Of a DNA stretch of 64,000 bases, positions 8,155 through 15,659 are shown one piece after another. Below the pieces are notes generated by a model. That model was given only the letters and a program-made list of their open reading frames with translations, was not told the origin of the DNA and made no database searches. The DNA is from JBEBVQ01 sp964636205 (lineage in GTDB: Bacteria > Bacteroidota > Bacteroidia > Chitinophagales > Chitinophagaceae). Location: positions 1-64,000 of the forward strand of contig CAZWPF010000001.1 in NCBI GenBank assembly GCA_964636205.1, given 5' to 3'. The first letter of the stretch is position 1. Every line of letters begins with the position of its first letter. The position numbers and the translations under genes were made by a program.

Positions 8155-10086
8155 ATGCAATCTCTTAAATCGCTGTTAGTTATAGCGCTGATATTTACCG
8201 GTTGTTTTTCCTTCGCACAGTCCAATTCTTGTGAACTGAATCGTTTTAGGATTAAATCTGCCCATGCAAACTACGGGGACGGATACGATGTACATCATGT
8301 GTGGATGGATATCGAAATGACCAACCAAAGTGCGAGTGTAAGGGGTAGTGTGACCACCAGAGCTGTTGTAGTTGCCCAACAACTGGATTCGGTGGTTTTT
8401 GAATTGGCACCGACGATGACCATAGATTCGGTAGCGTTAAATGGGGTGTTGACTAACTTCAGAACCGAAGGTGCATTTCGAATTATTCCCGTAGATCCGG
8501 GATTCAATCATAATGATTCATTCGTAGTTAAGGTATGGTATCATGGGCAGGTAGAAAGCGGAGGTAATTTTATCGGAAAAGGAATCACCCATTTGGTGGA
8601 TGATCGATGGAATATACCGGTCACCTACACTTTGAGTGAACCTTATTTTGCTCGTGATTGGTGGCCCGTGAAGCAGTCTTTGCACGACAAGATCGATTCT
8701 GCAGATATTTGGATTACCGTTCCCGATGGTCTGAAAGCAGGTAGCAATGGATTGTTGCAGCGGGTAACTTCCCTCTCGGATGGAAGGCAACGGTTCGAAT
8801 GGAAGACAACTTATCCTACCGATTACTATCTGCTTTCGGCAAGTGTTGCTCCCTATATGGCATTGAGTCAGTACATGAAGTTTACCGGTAGCGAGGACAG
8901 TATGTTGGTGTTGGACTATATATACGATCATCCGGATGTATTGGCACAGTATAAGCCATCGATCGACTCCTTACCGCATCTGATTAATTTTTTCTCCGAC
9001 ATCTTTGGTCGGTATCCCTTCTATAAGGAAAAGTATGGTCACTGTCTCTCACCTATGGGCGGGGGTATGGAACATCAGACCATGACAACCTTGAGGAGTT
9101 ATAATTTTGATTTGGTGGCACACGAGTTAGCCCACCAATGGTTTGGCGATTATGTCACCTGCAAATCATGGCGAGATTTGTGGTTGAATGAGGGATTCGC
9201 TACGTATGGCGAATACTTGGCGGTTCGACATTTTAAAGGACCGGAAGCTGCATTTGAGAAACTAAAGCAGATACAGAACAGGGTGTATATTACTCCGGGT
9301 GGGTCGGTTTATGTTAAGGACACGGCCGATTTAAACCGGTTATTTGATGGCCGGCTTACCTATTCTAAGGCAGGTGCAGTGGTGCATATGTTACGATATT
9401 ATCTTGGGAATGACAGTCTTTTCTTTCCTGCATTGAGAGCGTATTTGGATCGACATGCGTTTGGAGTGGCATCTACAGAGGATTTCAAGTGGGTAATGGA
9501 GCAATATAGCAACCGCAGTTTGGATCAGTTTTTTGAACAATGGGTGTATGGTGAGGGATATCCCCATTATGAGCTTCGTTGGAATCAATTAAACGGCAGG
9601 GTAATCTTGCAAATGCAACAACGTTCACTCGTGCCGGAGTCGGTGCCCTTGTTTTCAATGCCTGTCGAACTTATGCTCCGGAGCCAATCGCGGGATACCA
9701 GCTGGACCATCAATCTGGACCGGCCATATTGGTCAGGCTCTTTCGAATGGGAAGACGGAATAGAGGGTGTGATTATCGATCCCAATAGTTGGTTGCTGCA
9801 TATAAACGAAGTGATTTACGATCCCAACCTTGTGGATGTACAATCGGTAGGTGCACATTCACCGGTGGTTTATCCAAATCCTGCCCATAACCAATGGCGG
9901 GTGCTGTTTATTCCAAAAGGATCAGAAGTACATTTATTAGATATTTCAGGGCGGTTATTACAAAGGCATTATGTTCCGGAGGAGTGGATAGAGCTCCCGG
10001 CAGCGCAACTTTCAACCGGTATTTATATATTGGAAATGATATTTCCGGATGGCCAGCGACATGTCCAGAAACTTAGAAAAGAATAA
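8155..10086 (+). CDS. Secreted M1 family aminopeptidase with T9SS sorting domain
   Basis: A zinc metallopeptidase of the M1 (gluzincin) family, 643 residues, with a signal peptide (cleavage near CFSFAQ). The HELAHQWFGD motif gives zinc ligands His323 and His327, with Glu324 as catalytic base. Glu346 in WLNEGFATY is the third ligand. The exopeptidase signature GGGMEHQ is at 302-308; many relatives have GAMEN there. A beta domain precedes the catalytic domain, and a type A T9SS sorting domain occupies the last ~75 residues (VVYPNPAHNQW, STGIYIL). It therefore probably trims peptides outside the cell. RuvB starts 43 bases downstream, and the two may be co-transcribed by chance. Confidence 0.92.
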   Translation: MQSLKSLLVIALIFTGCFSFAQSNSCELNRFRIKSAHANYGDGYDVHHVWMDIEMTNQSASVRGSVTTRAVVVAQQLDSVVFELAPTMTIDSVALNGVLTNFRTEGAFRIIPVDPGFNHNDSFVVKVWYHGQVESGGNFIGKGITHLVDDRWNIPVTYTLSEPYFARDWWPVKQSLHDKIDSADIWITVPDGLKAGSNGLLQRVTSLSDGRQRFEWKTTYPTDYYLLSASVAPYMALSQYMKFTGSEDSMLVLDYIYDHPDVLAQYKPSIDSLPHLINFFSDIFGRYPFYKEKYGHCLSPMGGGMEHQTMTTLRSYNFDLVAHELAHQWFGDYVTCKSWRDLWLNEGFATYGEYLAVRHFKGPEAAFEKLKQIQNRVYITPGGSVYVKDTADLNRLFDGRLTYSKAGAVVHMLRYYLGNDSLFFPALRAYLDRHAFGVASTEDFKWVMEQYSNRSLDQFFEQWVYGEGYPHYELRWNQLNGRVILQMQQRSLVPESVPLFSMPVELMLRSQSRDTSWTINLDRPYWSGSFEWEDGIEGVIIDPNSWLLHINEVIYDPNLVDVQSVGAHSPVVYPNPAHNQWRVLFIPKGSEVHLLDISGRLLQRHYVPEEWIELPAAQLSTGIYILEMIFPDGQRHVQKLRKE

Positions 10087-10128
10087 ACTGCGTCGGTGTA
10101 GTAATTGTAGATTGAGTAATTTAGCAAG

Positions 10129-11151
10129 ATGGAAAAGTCGCACGTACGACCCGGAAAAGAGCTGACACCCCAGGAGCGGGAATACGAGAATAGTATTCGG
10201 CCGCAGACGATAGAGGATTTTTCCGGCCAACCTAAGTTGATCGAGAATCTTCGGATATTTATAAAGGCTGCCAACCTGAGGGGGGAGGCTTTAGACCATA
10301 TTTTGTTTCACGGTCCTCCGGGATTGGGAAAGACTACCTTGTCGCGAATTGTAGCCAATGAATTAGGGGTAAATATCAAGGAGACCAGCGGTCCGGTGAT
10401 TGAAAAGGCAGCGGATCTCGCTGGTTTACTGACCAGTTTGGAGGAACGTGATGTGCTATTTATAGATGAGATCCATAGGTTGAGTACGGTGGTCGAGGAA
10501 TATCTGTACGCAGCCATGGAGGATTTTCGCATTGATATAATGATCGATAGCGGACCTGCTGCGCGAAGTATTCAAATCAATTTAAATCCCTTTACGCTAG
10601 TTGGAGCCACCACCCGTTCGGGTTTACTTACTGCTCCTTTATTGTCTCGGTTTGGGATTAAATCCCGTTTGGAATACTATCCCACAGAGGTATTGCAAAG
10701 AATCATTTTGCGTGCTGCTGATTTGTTAAAGGTGAAGGTGACATCAGATGCTGCCATGGAAATTGCACGCCGTAGTCGGGGTACGCCGAGAATCGCTAAC
10801 GGATTGCTCAGACGAATGAGGGACTTTGCTCAGGTTTTGGGGAATGGAGTTGTGGATATGGGTATAGCGGAGCATGGATTGGCTGCTTTGAACGTGGATG
10901 AGAATGGATTGGACGAGATGGATAATAAGATATTGATCACCATGATCGATAAGTTTAAAGGAGGGCCGGTGGGTATTAATAATATCGCGACAGCCGTCGC
11001 AGAAGAAGCCGGTACCATCGAGGAAGTTTATGAGCCTTTTCTGATTCAGGAAGGTTTTATAATTCGCACCCCAAGAGGAAGAGAAGTTACAGAGAAGGCC
11101 TACAAGCATTTGGGCAGAAATTCGGGGAGAGATGGAGGATTGTTGTTTTAA
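10129..11151 (+). CDS. ruvB: Holliday junction branch migration helicase RuvB
   Basis: The AAA+ motor that drives Holliday junction branch migration together with RuvA, 340 residues, the normal length. Walker A GPPGLGKT is at 62-69, Walker B LFIDEIH at 110-116, and sensor 1 GATTR at 159-163. Arg174 in LLSRFGI is the expected arginine finger, and sensor 2 lies in RGTPRIANGLLRR. The C-terminal winged helix contains the DNA-contacting block ending RTPRGRE. RuvA and RuvC are not in the window. A strong terminator shared with the convergent bcp gene follows. Confidence 0.97.
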   Translation: MEKSHVRPGKELTPQEREYENSIRPQTIEDFSGQPKLIENLRIFIKAANLRGEALDHILFHGPPGLGKTTLSRIVANELGVNIKETSGPVIEKAADLAGLLTSLEERDVLFIDEIHRLSTVVEEYLYAAMEDFRIDIMIDSGPAARSIQINLNPFTLVGATTRSGLLTAPLLSRFGIKSRLEYYPTEVLQRIILRAADLLKVKVTSDAAMEIARRSRGTPRIANGLLRRMRDFAQVLGNGVVDMGIAEHGLAALNVDENGLDEMDNKILITMIDKFKGGPVGINNIATAVAEEAGTIEEVYEPFLIQEGFIIRTPRGREVTEKAYKHLGRNSGRDGGLLF

Positions 11152-11176
11152 TTTTTTTCAAAAAATATCTAAAATA

Positions 11177-11206
11177 AAGCGGCACCGATGATAACCGGTG
11201 CCGCTT
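11177..11206. terminator. Bidirectional terminator between ruvB and bcp
   Basis: An 11-bp perfect inverted repeat (AAGCGGCACCG at 11177-11187 with its complement at 11196-11206) has an 8-base loop and A-rich/T-rich flanks. It lies between two convergent genes and can serve both. Confidence 0.85.
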
Positions 11207-11229
11207 CGTTTAAATGAAGATTCTATTAT

Positions 11230-11691
11230 TTAGAGGTTCCAGAGTTCTTCTATTTGTTGCGTGTGGTTGTTGGTGTCCACTTTCTTTATGATATGCTCAA
11301 TAATGCCCTCTTCGTTGATTAAGAAAGTGGTACGGTTAGTGCCCATAAAGGTTTTCCCCATAAATTTCTTTTCACCCCAGACTCCGTATTTTTCTACGAT
11401 TTCTTTTTCTGAATCTGCCAGCAAAGTAAATGGAAGATTGTATTTGGTCTCAAACTTTTTATGCGATTTCTCATCATCCGTACTAACACCCAATACTACC
11501 ACACCTTTCTCCTGGATAGTTGAGAAATTATCTCTGAGATTACAAGCCTGAGCCGTACATCCGGGCGTATCATCTTTGGGATAGAAATAAAGGACTACCT
11601 TCTTGCCTTTTAAATCACTTAATGTTACCGGATTTCCGTTTTGATCATTTACAGTAAAATTGGGTGCTTCGCTGCCTGCTTCTAAATTCAT
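11230..11691 (-). CDS. bcp: Thiol peroxidase PrxQ/Bcp
   Basis: A peroxiredoxin of the PrxQ (bacterioferritin comigratory protein) type, 153 residues. It reduces hydrogen peroxide and organic peroxides with thioredoxin as electron donor. The peroxidatic Cys45 is in DTPGCTAQAC, and the resolving Cys50 lies five residues on, the arrangement of atypical 2-Cys PrxQ enzymes. The motif VVLYFYPKD precedes it, and the NRTTFLI block near the C terminus is typical. It is the last gene of a minus-strand pair with the M23 peptidase gene, 27 bases after it. It has no signal peptide, so it is cytoplasmic. Confidence 0.95.
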   Translation of the reverse strand: MNLEAGSEAPNFTVNDQNGNPVTLSDLKGKKVVLYFYPKDDTPGCTAQACNLRDNFSTIQEKGVVVLGVSTDDEKSHKKFETKYNLPFTLLADSEKEIVEKYGVWGEKKFMGKTFMGTNRTTFLINEEGIIEHIIKKVDTNNHTQQIEELWNL

Positions 11692-11718
11692 ATCATTTTG
11701 TTTTTTTATTTACTAAAA

Positions 11719-13431
11719 TCATCTGATGAATGTATAGGATAACTTAGCGGTATTCCCGTTTTCATCAGTTGCGGTAAATAGGAGTGTATGTTTGCCGGGA
11801 GGGCAATGCTCGTCAAACTTATAGAAAAAATCATTCCCACGCTTTTGGAAAAGCAGCCATTTGCCATTGATTGTCCCTTGAAACGATGCGATACTTGTCA
11901 AATTGTCCGTCGCGCGGAATCGGATTTCATCTTTGCCGGTTAGGATATTGCCGGTACCATTCAAGGAAGTGATGGTTGGAGGGATAGTATCGATAACTAA
12001 TCGGTAGCTACCGAACTGACGAACTGATTTTTTATACCAACCATAACTGTCTTTCACAGCCGAGGTACCTGTTTCCTTTTTGCCGTCGGAGTGTAGCAAA
12101 ACAATTTTGTCTTGTAATGCGAACGGAACGGGTTTATTAGGTTTTATCTTTAAATCAAAATAGCTGTGTACCGGTGTATGAGCATGGTGAATTTGGAATA
12201 AGTCTGAAAAACTATCGGGTTTGGAGCGTTGATTAAACTCAAAACAAATATCAGTGTATAATGCGTCCGAATCTAGCGAGAAATGGACACTTCCGGATTC
12301 AAATTTATTGATGCTACCCATTTTTAAGGGATAGTTACAACTCCCGGTACTGCCTATTTTGCGTTCAGGATCAACTGCAAGTAGCAAATGCACATGAGCT
12401 TTATTTCCATAAATATCATAAATGACCAGGGTAAGTTTTTCCGGCTTTTCTGACCCGGGTTGCACCAGTCCGTCCATTTTATTTAAACTGTCATATACCC
12501 TAAAAAGTTTGTTGCCTGGTAGTCGGAACAAACATTGTACCCATCGCTTTTGTTCGTGCCGCTGTTTATAATCGGTATAAGCGTGTAGGTATCTTGTTTC
12601 TTGGTAACCTATTTCTTCCAGTTTTATTCTGGCTTGCAATTCCTCATTTAAATATAGTTCTGCTGTATAAAGACCTAAAGTATTGGTGCTCCCGTTCATG
12701 AAATCATTCACTTCTATGCCGACTCCAATTTCTTGTCCATCACTTACCCATATGGTGTCAGATCTGGCTGGTGAATAATTACTACCCGATTGCTTTAGGG
12801 AGATGATCTGTGGATTGGAAGAATAAATATTTTCGAAGGGTGCTTCGTATATCGCCAAGCGCGTTGGTACCGGTGGACGGCTATCGGAGATTTCAAAACC
12901 AAAAAGCTGAGGATTGATCGGGTGTTCGGTTTCGGTATCTCTGATTTCGAAATGTAGGTGAGGTCCCATCGAGCCACCGGTATTGCCGCTCCAGGCTATT
13001 TGTTGACCCTTAGTTACGGGGAACATGCCCTCCGGAATCGTGAGATCTGTCACCCAATCTTGCTGTTCGTACTGCTTTTGTCTGAGGTATGATTGCAATT
13101 CCGGAGCAAAATCATTCAAATGTGCATATAAGGTGGTAAAACCATTAGGGTGATTGATATATAGGGCATGACCAAATCCTGTGGATGAGGTGCGCATTCT
13201 TGCCACATAGCCGTCCGCGGCAGCGAAAACCGGAAGATTTTCTTTACCCTCGGTTTTGATATCCAGTCCGCTGTGGAAATGGTTCGGGCGGCATTCTCCG
13301 AAGTTGCCCGCGAGAGAGATCGGAATGTTCAACGGATTCCGGAAATAGTCCTGAGGATACTCGCTTTTGCTTTGAGCGGTGCATATCAGGCAAAAATGAA
13401 TGAGCGACAAAAGGCTGAGTAGGTTCTTCAT
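11719..13431 (-). CDS. Secreted M23 family metallopeptidase (LytM-like)
   Basis: A probable peptidoglycan endopeptidase of 570 residues, with a signal peptide (cleavage near ICTAQ). The LytM domain lies at the N terminus. His53 and Asp57 (HFHSGLDIK) and the HLH motif at 158-160 supply the zinc site, and His104 in LYAHL is the additional conserved histidine. All residues needed for activity are present. The remaining ~390 residues are beta-rich, end in an Ig-like fold (TATDENGNTAKLSYTF) and have no T9SS signature. The long C-terminal extension may bind wall or envelope partners. It probably acts in the periplasm. Confidence 0.9.
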   Translation of the reverse strand: MKNLLSLLSLIHFCLICTAQSKSEYPQDYFRNPLNIPISLAGNFGECRPNHFHSGLDIKTEGKENLPVFAAADGYVARMRTSSTGFGHALYINHPNGFTTLYAHLNDFAPELQSYLRQKQYEQQDWVTDLTIPEGMFPVTKGQQIAWSGNTGGSMGPHLHFEIRDTETEHPINPQLFGFEISDSRPPVPTRLAIYEAPFENIYSSNPQIISLKQSGSNYSPARSDTIWVSDGQEIGVGIEVNDFMNGSTNTLGLYTAELYLNEELQARIKLEEIGYQETRYLHAYTDYKQRHEQKRWVQCLFRLPGNKLFRVYDSLNKMDGLVQPGSEKPEKLTLVIYDIYGNKAHVHLLLAVDPERKIGSTGSCNYPLKMGSINKFESGSVHFSLDSDALYTDICFEFNQRSKPDSFSDLFQIHHAHTPVHSYFDLKIKPNKPVPFALQDKIVLLHSDGKKETGTSAVKDSYGWYKKSVRQFGSYRLVIDTIPPTITSLNGTGNILTGKDEIRFRATDNLTSIASFQGTINGKWLLFQKRGNDFFYKFDEHCPPGKHTLLFTATDENGNTAKLSYTFIR

Positions 13432-13573
13432 TTTTTCAGGAAATGGTTGATAACATGCAAATTGGTAATTGTATTATTAATAAAGATGCAAGATACGATA
13501 CCTATGTGACTGGGGTTTTAATAGGATACTAACAATCTCAGTCGGAAAATAACCGTATTTTTACCCCACTGTT

Positions 13574-13765
13574 ATGGAACAAGAGAATAAGCAAGATATT
13601 TCGTCGCAGGAAACACCGGCCGTTGCTGATGGTGGCAAAAATCGTTTTAAAGTATGGTTGAAGCGAGTTGGTGTAGGTGGATTAATATTCTTCACCGTTA
13701 AAGGGCTGATCTGGATCGTGGTATTTGTGGGCGGAGCTAGGTTTTTGGGCTGCTCGGTCGGTTGA
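13574..13765 (+). CDS. Small single-pass membrane protein
   Basis: A 63-residue protein. A polar N-terminal 23 residues is followed by a basic stretch (KNRFKVWLKRVG) and one membrane helix at about 34-56, with a short GARFLGCS tail. This basic-helix-GAR-GC layout looks like a short conserved Bacteroidota membrane protein, but I cannot name it. It is convergent with recO. The two stop codons abut in the palindrome TGATCA (13763-13768), so the genes touch without overlapping. Function is unknown. Confidence 0.7.
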   Translation: MEQENKQDISSQETPAVADGGKNRFKVWLKRVGVGGLIFFTVKGLIWIVVFVGGARFLGCSVG

Positions 13766-14500
13766 TCAGTGTAGGATGGCCTGCAACACCGGGAGCGATC
13801 GGATATTTCCCATGTGTTGGGTATGGTTTTGAAGAAAAGCCACATACCATTCGATTAATTGGAAGCGAGTATGCGCATTCATCGTTACATTGCCAATGTT
13901 CTCAATAGTATTGTTGCGGATTAATTTGCTCAGCGCAGCAGCCGCGTCTTTTTCAATAACCGGTGGAAGTATCGGCATCTCTTCTGTAAAAGCGCCCTCT
14001 TGTAAATTAAGATAAGGAGTTTGTTCGCTCCAATTACCCTGAATTTCATAACCCATATGTTGACTGCATTGTGCCAGGAAATACAACGGGAAATTAGCTA
14101 CGGTGGGAGCATCCAACTGATCCAAATTAGTAAAATAATGCAGACTGGTATCGAAGAGCTCTGGTTGGGGTGCTTCGGCTGGTAACAATCTCAATAATAA
14201 TTCAACAGAAAACAAAGCGATACTATTCCGAATTATATCCTCCTGCATTCTTTGATAGAGATATGCAAATTGCATATCGCGGATCCTGTGCAGTGTGCTC
14301 TGCGGTTTTTGGTAGATTACTATATCCAGCAGGCTGGCAGGTTGCAATAAGACTGCTTTTTGATTGCTGTTCTTTCTGCTTCTCACTCCCTGTACCAAAA
14401 ATGACTGCACCCCGTTTATTCTTGTAAACAAGGTACTTACCAAGCTGGATTCGCCGTATTTGACTGAGCGTAAAACAATGGCCTTTGTGGTGGTTAACAT
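13766..14500 (-). CDS. recO: DNA repair protein RecO
   Basis: RecO helps RecA load onto single-stranded DNA in the RecFOR gap-repair pathway. The 244 residues begin with the family's OB-fold signature (TKAIVLRSVKYGESS, then TLFTRINGVQSFLVQGVR). The helical C-terminal domain includes the FFLAQ-like segment LYFLAQCSQHMGY. The zinc-binding cysteines found in many RecO proteins are absent, which is common in this phylum. The gene follows bshB1 on the same strand with 64 bases between them. The start is the first ATG before the OB fold. Confidence 0.93.
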   Translation of the reverse strand: MLTTTKAIVLRSVKYGESSLVSTLFTRINGVQSFLVQGVRSRKNSNQKAVLLQPASLLDIVIYQKPQSTLHRIRDMQFAYLYQRMQEDIIRNSIALFSVELLLRLLPAEAPQPELFDTSLHYFTNLDQLDAPTVANFPLYFLAQCSQHMGYEIQGNWSEQTPYLNLQEGAFTEEMPILPPVIEKDAAAALSKLIRNNTIENIGNVTMNAHTRFQLIEWYVAFLQNHTQHMGNIRSLPVLQAILH

Positions 14501-14564
14501 ATTGGGGGCTGTGCCACAGAATTCTGTATAGTATTAGCAGCGCTTTTGGGTAAACTACATTTTT

Positions 14565-15296
14565 TTAACTGTAAACCGGATAAATCAATTGATCTAAATC
14601 CGCAATGCCGGGTATATTCTCGCAGATAAACCCTTCCCCGTATTGTGTACCAATTTGCTTTCCCAACAAGGATTCTCTGTATTCGATTTGTTGAAGAAAA
14701 CCCGGTGTAGAAATATAGGTGGTTGGTTCTTCTGAATCGGAACTAAAAAACTGGGATTTATAGCAACGAATTGCGTCCATTTTAGTCGCAAATGTATCGC
14801 TGATATCGACTATGAGGTTGGGGGTCAGCTGCTTATCCTGAATCATATGGAAAACCCGCTTGGGTCGCCAAGCTTGTTGTGTCTGGCCGTCTAATTCCGT
14901 TTCTATCTTTTTAAGGCCGGATAAAAAGCAAGCATCAACAATCAGCCTGCTACCTCTTCCATGATCCGGATGCCGGTCGGAGGGCGCATTAGCGATAACG
15001 ATCTCCGGCTGATATTTTCTAATAAACTGAATCAGGATTCTTTGATGGGTCTCATCATTTCTGAAGAATCCATCGGCCATTTTTGCATTTTCTCTTACGG
15101 CAACACCCATCACTTTGGCAGCAGCAGCAGCTTCTTCATACCTCAAAGCGACCGAACCACGAGTGCCCAATTCCCCCTGAGTAAGATCAAGAATTCCGGT
15201 TGCCTGCCCTTTGGCGGCATGTTTGATCAAAGTTCCGGCACATCCGAGTTCAACATCGTCCGGATGCGCAGCGATCGCGAGTATATGCAGTTTCAT
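14565..15296 (-). CDS. bshB1: Bacillithiol biosynthesis deacetylase BshB1
   Basis: A zinc-dependent LmbE-type deacetylase of 243 residues. It removes acetate from GlcNAc-malate to give GlcN-malate, the second step of bacillithiol synthesis. The AHPDD motif (His11, Asp14) and HPDH at 109-112 (His112) form the zinc site. The blocks ELGTRG and ADGFF fit BshB1. I chose the ATG at 15296 rather than the in-frame TTG nine bases upstream, because that TTG falls inside a TAATTTTG promoter-like box. bshA and bshC are not in the window. RecO follows on the same strand. Confidence 0.93.
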   Translation of the reverse strand: MKLHILAIAAHPDDVELGCAGTLIKHAAKGQATGILDLTQGELGTRGSVALRYEEAAAAAKVMGVAVRENAKMADGFFRNDETHQRILIQFIRKYQPEIVIANAPSDRHPDHGRGSRLIVDACFLSGLKKIETELDGQTQQAWRPKRVFHMIQDKQLTPNLIVDISDTFATKMDAIRCYKSQFFSSDSEEPTTYISTPGFLQQIEYRESLLGKQIGTQYGEGFICENIPGIADLDQLIYPVYS

Positions 15297-15302
15297 ATAC
15301 TG

Positions 15303-15310
15303 CAAAATTA
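15303..15310 (-). promoter_or_regulatory. Possible -7 box of bshB1
   Basis: On the minus strand this reads TAATTTTG, matching TAnnTTTG. It is only 6 bases upstream of the ATG, so the transcript would be nearly leaderless. No -33 element is obvious, so this is a weak call. Confidence 0.35.
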
Positions 15311-15404
15311 ATAAGAAAAGCAGGGAATAATTGTCATTGGAAAATAGACTGCATATATGATGGCATCAATTTTTTAGTAGTGTTTGAGTCTAAAATTTAT
15401 ACTT

Positions 15405-15560
15405 ATGAGATCCATATTGTATCTGATTGCGGTGATATTAATTATTGGCTGGTTACTGGGGGCTTTTGTCTGGACAGCAGGCAAACTGATTCATGTGCTG
15501 TTGGTATTGGCAATAATCTCTTTATTGTTAGGGTTGATAGGGGGCCGACGAGCCAGCTAA
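15405..15560 (+). CDS. lmo0937-type small membrane protein
   Basis: A 51-residue protein, short enough to be missed by length cut-offs. It starts MRSILYLIAVILIIGW and ends GGRRAS. It has two hydrophobic segments (about 4-22 and 29-47) separated by a short VWTAGKLIH turn with a conserved-looking histidine. This two-helix, basic-tail pattern closely resembles the lmo0937 family of small membrane proteins found across Firmicutes and Bacteroidota. The role of that family is unknown. The gene lies between bshB1 (divergent) and dnaX. An overlapping longer open frame in the same stretch lacks protein-like character and was not called. Confidence 0.75.
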   Translation: MRSILYLIAVILIIGWLLGAFVWTAGKLIHVLLVLAIISLLLGLIGGRRAS

Positions 15561-15627
15561 CAATTTTATCTTTTAGTCTGCGGCTGATTAGGAGAGAGTG
15601 GTTGGAGTTGATAACAGTAATTTTCGT

Positions 15628-15635
15628 TAGGTTTG
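15628..15635 (+). promoter_or_regulatory. -7 box of dnaX
   Basis: TAGGTTTG matches the TAnnTTTG consensus. A GTTG at 15607-15610 lies 17 bases upstream and could serve as the -33 element. Transcription would start near 15642, which leaves the ATG at 15660 as the natural dnaX start. Confidence 0.6.
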
Positions 15636-15659
15636 TAGCTTAGAATTTTGAGGTGCCAG

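Noticed and set aside
15380..15643. An 87-codon plus-strand frame overlapping the lmo0937-like gene.
   Set aside because: It begins inside the upstream region, has no coherent helix pattern and overlaps the better-supported 51-residue gene in another frame.
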